Below the pieces are notes generated by a model, which had not been told where the DNA came from, searched no databases, and saw only the letters and a program-made list of their open reading frames with translations. Below, piece after piece: positions 1 through 11,138 of a stretch of DNA of 64,000 nt; the first letter of the stretch is position 1, and the number at the start of each line of letters is the position of its first letter. The translations under genes and the position numbers were made by a program. The stretch comes from Silurus meridionalis (lineage: Eukaryota > Chordata > Actinopteri > Siluriformes > Siluridae), in assembly GCF_014805685.1 (NCBI RefSeq), contig NC_060900.1:6245101-6309100 (forward strand), in the 5' to 3' direction.

Positions 1-92
1 AAGTACATGCGTGGTGCTGCATTTATTCATAAACCTCATTACTGAGGGGAAGAGTGAGGAAAAGAGAGGAGGGAAAAACGAGAGGGAACGCG

Positions 93-94
<2 letters not shown>

Positions 95-139
<45 letters not shown>
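95..139. repeat. (TG)n microsatellite
   Basis: Uninterrupted TG dinucleotide tract of about 45 bp, directly visible. It follows a purine-rich GAGGAAAAG stretch. It is the first of many CA/GT tracts in the window. Confidence 0.98.
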
Positions 140-140
<1 letters not shown>

Positions 141-506
141 CAGAGCACACACGATAAGCACGCCGATCCTCACTGTACTTTTTTCGTATGTGTACAATGA
201 TGGCGCGCGCTAGACTTATTTGTGCACGCGATGGTGTTGATGATTCAACAAGATTGATATGATTTCTACGTTCTGATTTGGAATAATAATAATAAAAAAG
301 TTGTATTTGAATAACGATGATTTGTGCATGAGGGAATTCTCCTGAAACCTTCCTGAGAAACAGAGAGCAAATCAGTCCGAGGCTCGTGTTCAACACTTTG
401 CATTTAAGAAAGATGGACAGATGCAGAACGGAGTGCAGATGTTCAGTGTTCAGAGGTAAACTGGGTTTATTTCCGGGGAAGCAAAGAAAAGTAAATATAC
501 AGCATG
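140..506. other. Unique sequence, no gene seen
   Basis: Mixed-composition DNA between two microsatellite blocks. The reading frame that opens at 386 runs directly into the ATT repeat and has no recognisable domain. I see no convincing splice sites or promoter elements. Confidence 0.4.
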
Positions 507-517
507 TATTATTATTA

Positions 518-558
<41 letters not shown>

Positions 559-621
559 TTATTGTTGTTGTTGCTGCTGTTTTTATTGTGTTATTATTTT
601 TTATATTAGTGTCAAGTTGAA

Positions 622-668
<47 letters not shown>

Positions 669-733
669 TTTATAACAATTATGCATTCTGTATAATAATT
701 TGCACACTACAGTCTTCAAGTTTTTTGTTTGTT

Positions 734-774
<41 letters not shown>
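507..774. repeat. Compound ATT / GTT trinucleotide repeat cluster
   Basis: An ATT tract at about 507-560 changes into GTT units (562-575). A second ATT tract lies at about 622-667 and a GTT tract at about 734-773. Translation gives poly-Leu on the plus strand and poly-Ile and poly-Thr on the minus strand, so open frames here are artefacts. ATT changing to GTT at a junction suggests one tract arose by point mutation and expansion of the other (inference). Confidence 0.97.
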
Positions 775-1063
775 AATATATATTTTCTCCCAAGCTGACA
801 CTGCCTTGATTGTGATAAAGATTTGCTGATATTTCTCATCTCCAGATCTCCAGTCGATTTAATACAGTGTTAATCAAGAAGAGAACACGGAAGTCTTGTG
901 AGCATCAGCAGTTTTACGAATAAGTCCTAAACTATGTCTTTTAAACAGGTTTTAGTTTGTAATGATTTTTTTTTTTTCAGCTTTAGGAAGGGCAGATTAT
1001 TTTTTTTATTTTTTTTAGGTGATGACATAAATGACGTAATCGCATGTAAGAAGATGTTTACAC

Positions 1064-1100
1064 ATAGTAATAGTAATAATAGTAATAATAGTAATAATAG
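1064..1100. repeat. (AATAGT)n-like short tandem repeat
   Basis: Repeating AGTAAT/AATAGT units, visible directly, about 37 bp and slightly imperfect. Confidence 0.9.
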
Positions 1101-1160
1101 CTGGTTGATCCAAAGAAGGAAAATTAGGTTTTAATTTCAAATTATTCCAAATTTCACATT

Positions 1161-1163
<3 letters not shown>

Positions 1164-1211
<48 letters not shown>
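1164..1211. repeat. (TA)n microsatellite
   Basis: Uninterrupted TA tract of about 48 bp. The Tyr-Ile open frame on the minus strand is a translation of this tract. Confidence 0.98.
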
Positions 1212-1213
<2 letters not shown>

Positions 1214-1866
1214 ACAACACATGGCCTCGGAGGAGCTACTGTCGCTATTCCTGTTAATCTCCAGCGTCCAAAATATCAATCCTGCAACCGATCAATTTAA
1301 TATTCGTTATTGAAACATGCATAAAAAAACCCAACACAATAAAGCAGAACCCACAGAAGTGTCCATCAGACCAACCCGAGAGTTGTGTTACTGCGTTTGG
1401 CTCCGAATCTCCAGAACAATTGAAATGTAGTTTATTTCTCTCGCAGGCTGGACAAATGATTTCACACAGAACGAAGAGGTCATTTTTTTTTAAAACACCA
1501 ATTAAGTGTAATTACACTTGTAAAGAAAAGTGTTGCTCTTCAACACTCGTTCATTTGGGAATCGTTTTCTGCGTCATTTAAACGTCTGCCTTTTTTTTTT
1601 ACGAGCTCCTGGAAGCGTGATGGTTCTGCGTAACCGCGCATTTGGAGTATTTGTTTTCCAGACTGTTGCCATTTTCCCTTGTGGTTTAAGCGCAGGGACG
1701 ACAGACACACATACAGAGAGAGAGAAAGAGAGTGGGGGTGTTGCAACCCGGAAGAGACCCTGGAAACGAGGGGCTCTGATGGCCTTGACCCAATCCCCAT
1801 AAACCTACAAATGCTGTCCCTGAGGTCCTTTTGCATCCTGGAACAAAACCCAGGTACAGGTATCAC

Positions 1867-1890
1867 TGGACAATGTTATTACATTGTCCA
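1867..1890. repeat. Perfect 10-bp inverted repeat with 4-nt loop
   Basis: TGGACAATGT and its exact complement ACATTGTCCA are separated by TATT. The words GGACAATGT/ACATTGTCC resemble part of the retroelement tail family found at 17979 and 58373, so this may be a degraded piece of it (inference). Confidence 0.85.
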
Positions 1891-2009
1891 AAGAAATCTA
1901 TTAAGACAGTCATGCAGAATGGCACCAGTCCACAAATATTACTCTTCTATATTTATTTGCATTTAATAATGCAATCCAGCCTCAACCAGCTTCGCAGTGA
2001 TCAATGAAT

Positions 2010-2215
2010 TAGTTTAGTGCCTGTAAGTTTATCCTTAGTTTATCCACAGTGGCGACAGTGGCAAGAAAACACTCCATGAGATGGTATGAGGAGGACACCT
2101 TGAGAGGAACCAGAGTCAAAAGCGAACCCATTCTTATCTGTGTGCCACCGAATGTCCGTTCTTTACAGTTCCATCATTGTTGAGGTGTTGAGGTGATTAA
2201 ATGCAGAACCGTTCG
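2010..2215 (-). mobile_element. Degraded non-LTR-type retroelement fragment
   Basis: Contains the ordered words GTGCCTGTAAGTTTATCC, GTGGCGACAGTGGCAAG, CTCCATGAGATGGTATGAGG and CCTTGAGAGGAACCAGA. The same series, diverged, occurs at about 58470-58600. I recall this series from abundant teleost (notably catfish) interspersed repeats. The 3' tail lies towards lower coordinates in the better copy, which gives minus orientation. No coding remnant is visible. Family name not assigned. Confidence 0.6.
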
Positions 2216-2574
2216 GGTTGTTCATGCAAACTGCGGTCCTACACCATTGCAGCAGACTGTTGATATTAATTAGTCCAAATCCATCTTCATGGATCTCATG
2301 CAAATCTGTTCTTGTGCGTACAATTAAAAACTCTAATCACTACTATGTTCGAGCACATACCTGCTATGTCTTTTCCCTTTAATTGTAATAATATCATGCA
2401 AATAATATTCTAATGTTGTGTTGTGATTGCATAAAAAAACACACACATCGAACTCCCATTAGGACTAAGAGAGTATAATTAGGTGTGTAATGTGGTATTG
2501 GGACACAATCCTTGTAACAGGCTGAGTTAAGGTGGTACTGGTAATAATTAGCTGTGGTGGAACTGATTAGATAG

Positions 2575-2601
2575 GTGTGTGTGTGTGTGTGTGTGTGTGT
2601 G
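2575..2601. repeat. (GT)n microsatellite
   Basis: Uninterrupted GT tract of about 27 bp. Confidence 0.97.
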
Positions 2602-2938
2602 GCAGAAAGCTACGTCAGGTGGTTCTCTGTGGCCTACACGTTTGCGCTCGGACGAGGTGAAACCAAAGCTTTATCCCTGTTAGAAAAAGGGCCCGGCTTC
2701 TATGTTCAGGCGCTGATAACATCTCTGCTGCACTCAATATGCGAAATTATATCCCCCCAGTCGTGGCTCGGAGTTCAATAGTTAGAATGCAAAAAAAAAA
2801 AGAGAAAGAGAAAAAATACAAGACAAAAAATGGTTACGACATTGCAGTCGGACCCCTAAATGCTAATGCAGTGTATGTAATGACTAAGTAAACATGGGGA
2901 CTTCAAGGTGGGGCTGTGGCACCACGCGCTCTTTTACC

Positions 2939-2941
<3 letters not shown>

Positions 2942-2975
<34 letters not shown>
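2942..2975. repeat. (CA)n microsatellite
   Basis: Uninterrupted CA tract of about 34 bp. It creates a Cys-Val run in a minus-strand frame. Confidence 0.97.
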
Positions 2976-2977
<2 letters not shown>

Positions 2978-3338
2978 GCCAGGACTTCTGTAAATAGCAT
3001 TAGCACTCAATGGCCCTCGGAACAAAAACACTAACAGTGAAAGCAGGTCGTACAGAGGCTTTGAGGACTGTAAAAGCGACACGTTGGCTAATTGGGAAAC
3101 AAACGTGCGCACAAAAAAAGAGCAAAAACACAACCAGCAGCAGAAGTCACGAGTTCAACAAGTGTAAAAAAGTGTTTTTAACCCTTACTCTAACGTGCTA
3201 CAATGTTTTCCCAAAACGAGTAGGAGCAGTGCTGCAGATGGAGGTCGTGCTGTAAAATCAACCTGTTCGGACACATGAACACCATGATCTCATTCTACTG
3301 CGGAGTACTCTGGAGGAGGAAGCTTTTGGAAAGGGGCG

Positions 3339-3380
3339 CTCTCTCTCTCTCTCTCTCTCTCTCCATCTCTCTCTCTCTCT
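3339..3380. repeat. (CT)n microsatellite
   Basis: CT tract interrupted once by CCAT near 3363-3366. Confidence 0.96.
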
Positions 3381-4151
3381 TAGCTCTAATGAAGCCACAG
3401 GAGCTGTAACACCGAAGTTGGGTAATTATTAGCCATTAATTGGGTTCAAGACCTTGGAAGGCTATGGGAAATGGGAAATCTGACCACGAAATCCCAGACA
3501 GTGGCCCCTCCTCGTCCCTTCTCCTGAAGTGCAGAAAGAGAGACCAGGCGTCCTACCTTAAATACACATCCATTCAACTTTCATCAAAAGTCCTACCCAA
3601 ATCCACCTGGAGTCAATTCTTTAACACAAACCTACAACTGAAGTCCATATCAGCTACTGTGTTTATGCAAAAATAAATACTTGCAGAATAATTCAGTAAT
3701 AATTCATTTCGTATTCTTTTTATTTCCCTGTAAATTTCACACGCGTGTTTGTTTGCATGCTTCTTTTATTCCATTTGGGTCTGGAAAATGCTTTAAACGC
3801 CATTGCTTACAAATTCTGCTTTTGTTTTTGTATTGCTTTTCATTCTCGTTTTAATAAAAGTATGAATCAAAATATTTATTTTATTGTGTTTCATGAAATG
3901 CGCACGTGGTAAAGCAACAATTTCCCGACAATTTATTAGAGATTATTTCTTTAGGAGGCTTGGACATATCTATAATGCATTAATGCAGAATCAATGCAGA
4001 ATTAATGCAGAATTATCAGCCAACAATTCTCGCTTCTTTCTTTTTCTTTCTATCTTTTATTCTTTCGTTCTTTCTTTTCGAAGCGTCGATTAAGTCAAAA
4101 TAATTATATATATTCCCTTTTATTATTTTCATTAATTTTCTTTTCAACCCG

Positions 4152-4154
<3 letters not shown>

Positions 4155-4224
<70 letters not shown>
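4155..4224. repeat. (TA)n microsatellite, first block
   Basis: About 70 bp of uninterrupted TA. It is followed by a 26-bp spacer and then a second TA block (4251-4304) enclosed by an inverted repeat. Confidence 0.98.
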
Positions 4225-4226
<2 letters not shown>

Positions 4227-4228
4227 TA

Positions 4229-4244
4229 TTTTAAAGAGCAATTT

Positions 4245-4308
<64 letters not shown>

Positions 4309-4318
4309 CTCTTTAAAA
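4229..4318. repeat. Inverted repeat enclosing a (TA)n core
   Basis: TTTTAAAGAGCAAT at 4229-4242 is matched by its exact complement ATTGCTCTTTAAAA at 4305-4318. Between them lies a TA tract (about 4251-4304) that is itself self-complementary, so the block could fold into one long hairpin. No target duplication is evident. Confidence 0.9.
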
Positions 4319-5944
4319 TCCGACACCTTGTTTACGTCAAAACAATTACATATAAAAATCCGCTATTTGTTGCAAATAAATTATACTCAATGATCAAAAC
4401 AATAACAGCACAAATACATTCAAGACCGGAAGAAAAATCCGAATACAATTTCATTCCAAACATTTTATACCAACATTGTTAGTTCCGCGCAGCAGGAGGT
4501 TTTTATCAGTGTTTTTGTTCCATTATTCCACGTTTTTTAGTGTGTGTGTGTGTGTGTGTGTGTGTTCTTATTGTCATCTGTATCCAGAGATCAGAAGAGC
4601 GTAATGCCTGAGGCAGGAGAGAAAATTAGTCAAAGACAGCAGCGACCTTAAATATGATATAATCAATCACACTGTCTGCGGGAGAAAAACGCCAAAGCAT
4701 TAAATATATTCATAACAGGAGGTATGGAGGTTAAAACATGTCTGATTACGTTGCAGTGAACGTGACAATGCTCGAGCAAATATGCATGTTTTTACAAATA
4801 ATTACAAAATGATAATTAAACGAAAAAAAACCCAAAATATATTTCAAAATAATGATGATTATATTATTATTGTTATTATATTCAACTGTAAACACAATAA
4901 TATAAAATGCAAAAAACATGAATTACAAACACAAATAAAATTGCCTTCCTTAACTAATCAGTAAGCAGCAATACATCAATAGCAACAACGAATGTAAAAA
5001 GAAAATAGCAATGAAACTGATTATGATTCACTGATCATAACACGCATCCTGATCTCCGTAGCGTTTACGCGTTTTAAATTCATATATTCAGAACAGACAT
5101 TTGGACGCAATTTGCATAATTGAATTCTTCCTAATTGCATGTGGCTAAGAGTCGTATTCGGGTTGAAACCCCTTTGTAGGACCACTGTCCAGCTTTCCGG
5201 AAACGATCCCATACACTACATTTATATGCTGGTTCTAAAAAAAAATTGCATGCTCGCGCATAGAAATGTGCAGAGAAACCATTCAAAAATACACGCACTG
5301 ACTTTCATTCAAAGCATGCATTTTTTTTTTATTGACCGAACCGGGGAATAACATCTCGGTGTCTCGGGTTCAGTTCGCTTCATCTCTTCGCACAGTTGAC
5401 ATAAATGAAAAGGTTAATGAAGTATTTATTACATGTAGAGAGCAGCGCTGTGTGTTCGGTAGCGTTTGGTTTCCGCTCGGTAATAGGCTACAGAAATGGC
5501 TCGAGGGTGCGAACACAAAAGGCCCGGATGTTCGCGTACGATCGCCTCCCAGTCCAGACCTACTGCTCGATCACGAAAGGTGTCTATACAATTCAATGAT
5601 CAGAGCAGCTTCCTAAAAGGAGCTGGAGCGGGTTATATGAGAGTCTTAAAACTCGAGCATTCCTGTTTAATAGCAACAGCAAGGACTGGGAAAAAAAGGG
5701 GGGAAAACTCAAACCATATTACCAGACAAACAAAGATTGAATCATTCAGGTACAAGTCCGTTAATAATCCAGGTCATGTATAAAGTGTTGTTTTGGGTAA
5801 CACAAAACACATGTCATGTTAATACAACCAAACCTGAGGTTTGTTTCCTTTAAACAAAAGGCAGAAGTAAGTGCCTGGGATCAGTTAGGATCAGTTTCTC
5901 AACCAAATTGCTTTATTACTTAAATATTCTGCCAAACATTCAGA
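4319..5944. other. AT-rich then CpG-richer unique sequence
   Basis: A TG tract lies at 4541-4565. The stretch to about 5000 is AT-rich with no gene. From about 5020 to 5620 CpG dinucleotides become noticeably more frequent (for example the AGCGTTTACGCG, TCTCGGTGTCTCGGG and TTCGCGTACGATCGCC words). Overlapping frames at 5332-5783 in three registers show no family motif. This could be a regulatory segment, but no promoter signal is convincing. Confidence 0.3.
4541..4565. repeat. (TG)n microsatellite
   Basis: Uninterrupted TG tract of about 25 bp. Confidence 0.97.
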
Positions 5945-5985
5945 AATATTACCTATTAAAATCACATCTGCCAGGTATATTACAC

Positions 5986-6062
<77 letters not shown>

Positions 6063-6100
6063 GAGTATACCTGGCAGATGTGAACTTAATAGGTAATATT
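5945..6100. mobile_element. Palindromic element with (GATA)n core
   Basis: Two 35-bp arms, 5945-5979 and 6066-6100, are complementary at 33 of 35 positions. They enclose a GATA/ATAG tetranucleotide tract at about 5986-6063. Such foldback architecture is typical of MITE-like elements or of an inverted duplication around a microsatellite. No transposase or clear target duplication is seen, so the mobile-element call is tentative while the inverted repeat itself is certain. Confidence 0.55.
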
Positions 6101-6175
6101 TTATACATTAATCGTTTATCTAAAATATATATAAAAAAAGAAATATTATTATAAAATATACTATGCATATGACAG

Positions 6176-6179
6176 TTTA

Positions 6180-6249
<70 letters not shown>

Positions 6250-6253
6250 TAAA
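6176..6253. repeat. Perfect 78-bp palindrome around (TA)31
   Basis: TTTATTCA at 6176-6183 and its exact complement TGAATAAA at 6246-6253 cap an uninterrupted TA tract of 62 bp. The whole block is therefore its own reverse complement. It lies only 75 bp from the GATA-cored palindrome. Confidence 0.93.
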
Positions 6254-6842
6254 ATGTAATGAAAATTAAAATTTAAAAAAATGTAATAGCTAAAATCAAA
6301 TAAAAAAAATAAATAAACAGCACTGGGACATGGAGAATGAATTCTGCAAATCACACAAGAACAGCAGCATTAACTAATATAAGCTTTTCTAGTGTTGGGG
6401 GAAAATATCAAAGCATTTTAATTAATTCATTGCTCAGGTTCAGCAGTCTTGACTTTGATTCGGCCATGTTGCTACCTCAGTGGGTCATAAATAGTGAAGA
6501 GGAGATCTCTATGAAAAGCCCTCTCTCTCTCACACACATACACACACAGAGACCGCACATTTCTCTGGTCAAGCTGGAAACCTTTCCCCGAATGACTACG
6601 CATAGTTTCCTTTTGATTAGAGCCATCTCCTAACCAGACTCCTCAGCAAAATCAACACATTTGTGTTTTTAAGCACATCCTGCCTGAGAAGTCTTCGACC
6701 TATGACAGAGCTCTAAGGCATCGTCAGGCTGTGAACAGGGTATGGTATAGTTAGTTCACGCTTGTGTTAATGTGGAACAAGCAGTTTTTGTGTAGGAGAA
6801 GCTTACAGAAATTAGCCAGAAAGTAAACCTTTTTAAAGCATA

Positions 6843-6846
<4 letters not shown>

Positions 6847-6892
<46 letters not shown>
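6847..6892. repeat. (TG)n microsatellite
   Basis: Uninterrupted TG tract of about 46 bp. The His-Thr run in a minus-strand frame derives from it. Confidence 0.98.
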
Positions 6893-6894
<2 letters not shown>

Positions 6895-7035
6895 GTCTCG
6901 ATGTCTTAATATGAATAAATTCAACAAAAGAGTGTCAGATAACCATAGAACTGACAATCCACATTGGAAATACATGTAAACTCTAGTAAACAAATGCACA
7001 ATAATCTATGCCAGTGTTTGATTCATTGCTTAGAA

Positions 7036-7036
<1 letters not shown>

Positions 7037-7073
<37 letters not shown>
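7037..7073. repeat. (CA)n microsatellite
   Basis: Uninterrupted CA tract of about 37 bp. Confidence 0.98.
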
Positions 7074-7074
<1 letters not shown>

Positions 7075-7257
7075 AGTAGCAATAAATCATTCAAACTGTG
7101 GCTTGTTTAGGCTGAGTATTGCCTCTTGTTGCTTATTCACTGCTGGGATTAAGTCCCAAGCAGGGCTGCTTATTTACCTGTTTATGAGTTTCATTAGGCA
7201 GTCCATCAGAGGCAGTCCGTCTGTGACAGCAAGATTAATCAGCCTCCTGCTGCACAC

Positions 7258-7259
<2 letters not shown>

Positions 7260-7326
<67 letters not shown>
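7260..7326. repeat. (CA)n microsatellite
   Basis: Uninterrupted CA tract of about 67 bp, among the longest in the window. A plus-strand Thr-His frame is its translation. Confidence 0.98.
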
Positions 7327-7327
<1 letters not shown>

Positions 7328-7782
7328 ACATAATTTGAGAGTTCTTTTACGATACTTATTTAGGGCTTTGTTTTGTTATTACAGTCTTTCTTTTTTATAA
7401 AAAATGATTTGAATAAGAAAACAATATCATACGACATCAGATTTCATATACTTATTATTATTCATTCTAATGATGATGATTATTATTATTTTTGACAATG
7501 TTGGCTTCAACTGTTTTGCTATTTGTTTGTCAGGACTAAACTCATATTATACCTCATCTGACTATAATTCAAGCATCACTGTGCAAATCAACCAGAGTGT
7601 CTGAAAGCATCTAAAATCATTACTTTAAGCATCTGAATTTGGAATAAAACGGCTTCCTTGTAGAAAACATCAGTCCCTGAAAAAATTAAAGTGATATCAA
7701 ATGATCAAGTGTAATGGCACAAAAAAAAACAATAAAATGATTTTTTTAGAAAGAACCAGTTTCTTTTATATGGTGTGTAAGC

Positions 7783-7783
<1 letters not shown>

Positions 7784-7822
<39 letters not shown>
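7784..7822. repeat. (GT)n microsatellite
   Basis: Uninterrupted GT tract of about 39 bp. Confidence 0.98.
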
Positions 7823-7825
<3 letters not shown>

Positions 7826-7923
7826 AGTGTTACTGAAAATCAGAGCATATAATCCAGAAAAGATCAAAACATAAAATGTACTAGAACAGGTGCTGCACTC
7901 AACACTAAGTCCACATTGGAGAG

Positions 7924-7928
<5 letters not shown>

Positions 7929-7974
<46 letters not shown>
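7929..7974. repeat. (GT)n-(GA)n compound microsatellite
   Basis: A GT tract (about 7929-7963) passes directly into a short GA tract. Confidence 0.96.
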
Positions 7975-9841
7975 AAAGAGAGCAGTACGTGTTTAAAGAC
8001 TGCCCTCCTGTGTCTCTAACTCACACACCGATTCCCCCAACTACTACCACTCGTTTTGCCCTCCATTGATTTTCCCCTCGCACCTTTGTAGGTTTTTTCA
8101 GATTTATATATAAGAAAAGTAATAAAGACTGAGGTTAAGGTTAGGGGGCGGGATTAATTAATTTATTGACTTCATTAGTATGAAATTTGATGACACACGA
8201 ACATTGCTTTTTTCTCTGCTTTTCACAAGCACTGAGCTGATGATGAGATGGTCCATCGATTCGATTGATCACTGTGATGGCTGAAGCTATTAAGTTGGTC
8301 GAGCAACAGCAGAGCCGAAACAATGAAACAATACATTGTCAGAATGGTATATGGCGATGGCACTCAGGAAATGAGCAGGTTGTCATCTTTTGCTTACCGG
8401 AGTGCAGTTACTTCATGTGGCTCTCAGAACACCTGTGGTGTTTCTTGGAAGCCTACTGGTAAGTTAGTGACATGAGTATTAGACATTTAGCACTGACTTC
8501 TACTCCTTTCGGAAAATAAAAAGTATGACGTTTTCCTCGTGCAGATGTGTCCCTCAGGGTATCATTTTCTGTGTCTGCGTGCACATTTCCTGTTTCCCCG
8601 TCGCTCTTCAAGTGTCACTGAAAGATGGCAGGCCTCCATCACTAAACAGAAATAATAACAAGAGCCTTCTGCCATAAACAGAAAACGAAAAGGAAAGAAA
8701 TCGATGTTCATAGTCGGAACATGAACCGTAATAAATCCGAGGCCTGCTCTACCTCACCGTACGCAGCGGAAAAAGATTTATGACCAAAATTCACCAAAAA
8801 AGCATCACACTGAGACACGTTGGGTTGTAAGCAGATATCGTGCAATTCTTTATTTTTTTTTACAGACGGCACAGCATTTCGCCAATATTATGATACGTAA
8901 ATGAGGAGCCAGTAATTCATTGCTCGTTAAATGGAGAGGGAATTCTTGACATTTCAGTAAAATTTAAAGGCGAAATGTCAAACATTTGTTCCTGTGGTTA
9001 TAGCGTGAGTTATAGTTTTATACTGGAACCAGTCAGAATGTGCTCGAATGGTTTCTCTTACAATTGCCTTGGAGAGTTCACAATATATGACTGTGTCCTA
9101 GAAGCCAACGAGTTTACATGCAGTGTGAGAAAAGAGAGGGAGGGAGAAACAGACAGAGAGAGAGAGAGACTCAGGGAATGAGAGAGACATAGTGGGAGTG
9201 GGAGTCTTTCTTCCATCAACTTCGAGCCTCGATCAAAAAAGAAGCACGGAAAATACGAATTGATCTGCGTGTAAAGCTCGCGTTCTGCCATCGCCTGAGC
9301 TTGAACAGACACTCTTCTGAGCGATGTCTGACTCTCAGGAGAGATCTATGACGGCCCGGCATGGCTTCCATCCACCACTCTGGTCATACCCACCACACAG
9401 TATTCAAACTCTCTATAGTTTTACTCATAATTATAGCTCTAAGAACTAGACCCCCTTGGCTATTATGTTAATCTGCATGACATATGCGGCCCGATGAAGA
9501 TCTGGCTTGCTTTTTTTTTTCTTTTCTTACGTGAGGACATTGTTTGGTGGACCTGGTGCTATGGAAAGACGATCAACAGCAAAGAATAACATATCATTTC
9601 GTATTATCATTCGCTTACTGGGTTTACAAAATCGTGGTCTGACGGTTATGCCAGGAAAGTAGCTTGACAAACTTGTATTAAAGAACAGGAGAGCGAATAA
9701 GAGACGGGAGAAAGGAGATGGAGAGAGAAGAGGAACATGAAGTGTTATAAACCTTTCTGCAAATGTTTCTCACATTTAAGATACACAGGTCTTCTTAAAT
9801 TATGTCAGCACACAAATGCAAATTAGGATTCTTGGTTGCTC

Positions 9842-9861
9842 TTTTTTTTTTTTTTTTTTTT
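9842..9861. repeat. Poly(T) tract
   Basis: About 20 consecutive T. It has no recognisable retroelement body attached on either side. Confidence 0.95.
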
Positions 9862-11073
9862 CATGTTTTTTTTTTTCCGGTTTGTATTTTACATTCACCT
9901 TTTTGACACTGGGTTGGTTCTGGAGCATGAGCCTCTTCATGCCATACAGGGCTGCACTCCAACCTTGAGGACTGGTTTGACTTTCTTACTGTTCTTTTCT
10001 CTTTCCGTATAAGAAGCGTTCAAATTCGATATGGGATTTTAGGTGTCTGGTGACCAGGTGACTACTTAGCTCATTAATAGGTGGATTTGGGGATGGCTCT
10101 TTTTTTTTCTTGTCTCAGCCATAAACTACACTTGGACCACACATGGAGAAGGCTCCACTTTAATGTGTACAACGGCAAGGATTTGCTCAGCGGAGCCTTC
10201 AAATCTGTGCCTGGCTGAGGCTGTCGGGAGTGCAGGATTGTGGGTAATGGGGGCAACTCCAGGCTGGGTCAGTCTTGCCGGACACACGTTTGAGTGAGCA
10301 GACACAGGGCTCGGTCTGTGTGTCCAGATAAACAACTGCTCACTCTCTCTTACTCTCCATCTTTCCCTCTCTCCCTCCCTGTAAGCTTTGAGCACCTGCT
10401 GACAGATGGACCTTCGGCTTTCCTCCTCTGTCCGGCTTGTATCTCTTTTTCGCTCAGCGCCAACTGATCGGCTGACCCGATGACGAGGATCCTTTTCTGT
10501 CCCCTTCTTCCCTTTCCCCCCGTTTTAAGCCATGTGAGCACTGCGGTAGGTCTTACCATCCGCCATCATGATTTAAAGGAGACATTTATGACTAGTGCTA
10601 CAGACTACTGGTTCCCAGTACTGATTTTCAGCACACATATTAAAACACTTCTGTATATCCCACTGGACACACACACATATCCCAAACTTTACAGATTTTT
10701 TAATCTCTTACCCACCTTTTCACTCTCGCTTACTTCCTTTAGGTCCTTCCCCTCTTCCCACTGCTGAAAGAGCATCTTTGGCCACACAGTGAGGGCCAAA
10801 GAATAAAAACGAAGGCAGTCACCAGGGCCATGAGTGCACCTGGATGTCCAGAGAGGCCAGGCCTGCTGTGAGGACCTATTGTTCAGCATGTCAGCGGCTC
10901 GCTGTTTTAATGGCCCTGTATATCATCATTGTTATTATGGCAGATGACTGGGGTGGCCCCTGCACTAGGGACGGCTTAAATGTGGACCCGGAATCCCACT
11001 GGATGAAACACTAGCACTTAACCCCAACTATGAGCATTGTGTACCACGGGAGGACTTTATTCCTCTGTCTACC

Positions 11074-11138
<65 letters not shown>

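Larger units (their letters stand above)
775..2009. other. Mostly unique sequence with small repeats
   Basis: No exon is recognised. A homopolymer T tract followed by CAG near 966-980 resembles a splice acceptor, but no supported open frame follows. The stretch at 1600-1800 is moderately GC-rich and its overlapping short frames on both strands show no family signature. Confidence 0.35.
2216..4154. other. Unique sequence with several microsatellites
   Basis: No gene recognised. GT (2575-2601), CA (2942-2975) and CT (3339-3380) tracts interrupt otherwise mixed sequence. The frames at 3010-3255 and 3440-3676 are open but show no motif or family resemblance. The 3' part (about 3680-4150) is AT-rich with TTTC-rich runs. 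Confidence 0.35.
6254..9841. other. Unique sequence interrupted by CA/GT tracts
   Basis: No exon or RNA gene recognised. Five long CA/GT tracts fall in this stretch and are listed separately. The parts at 8140-8460, 8960-9180 and 9300-9420 are of mixed composition and may hold regulatory sequence, but I see no decisive motif. Confidence 0.35.

Noticed and set aside
386..829. 147-codon plus-strand open frame rich in Leu
   Set aside because: Most of it is translated ATT/GTT repeat; there is no domain and no codon-bias evidence.
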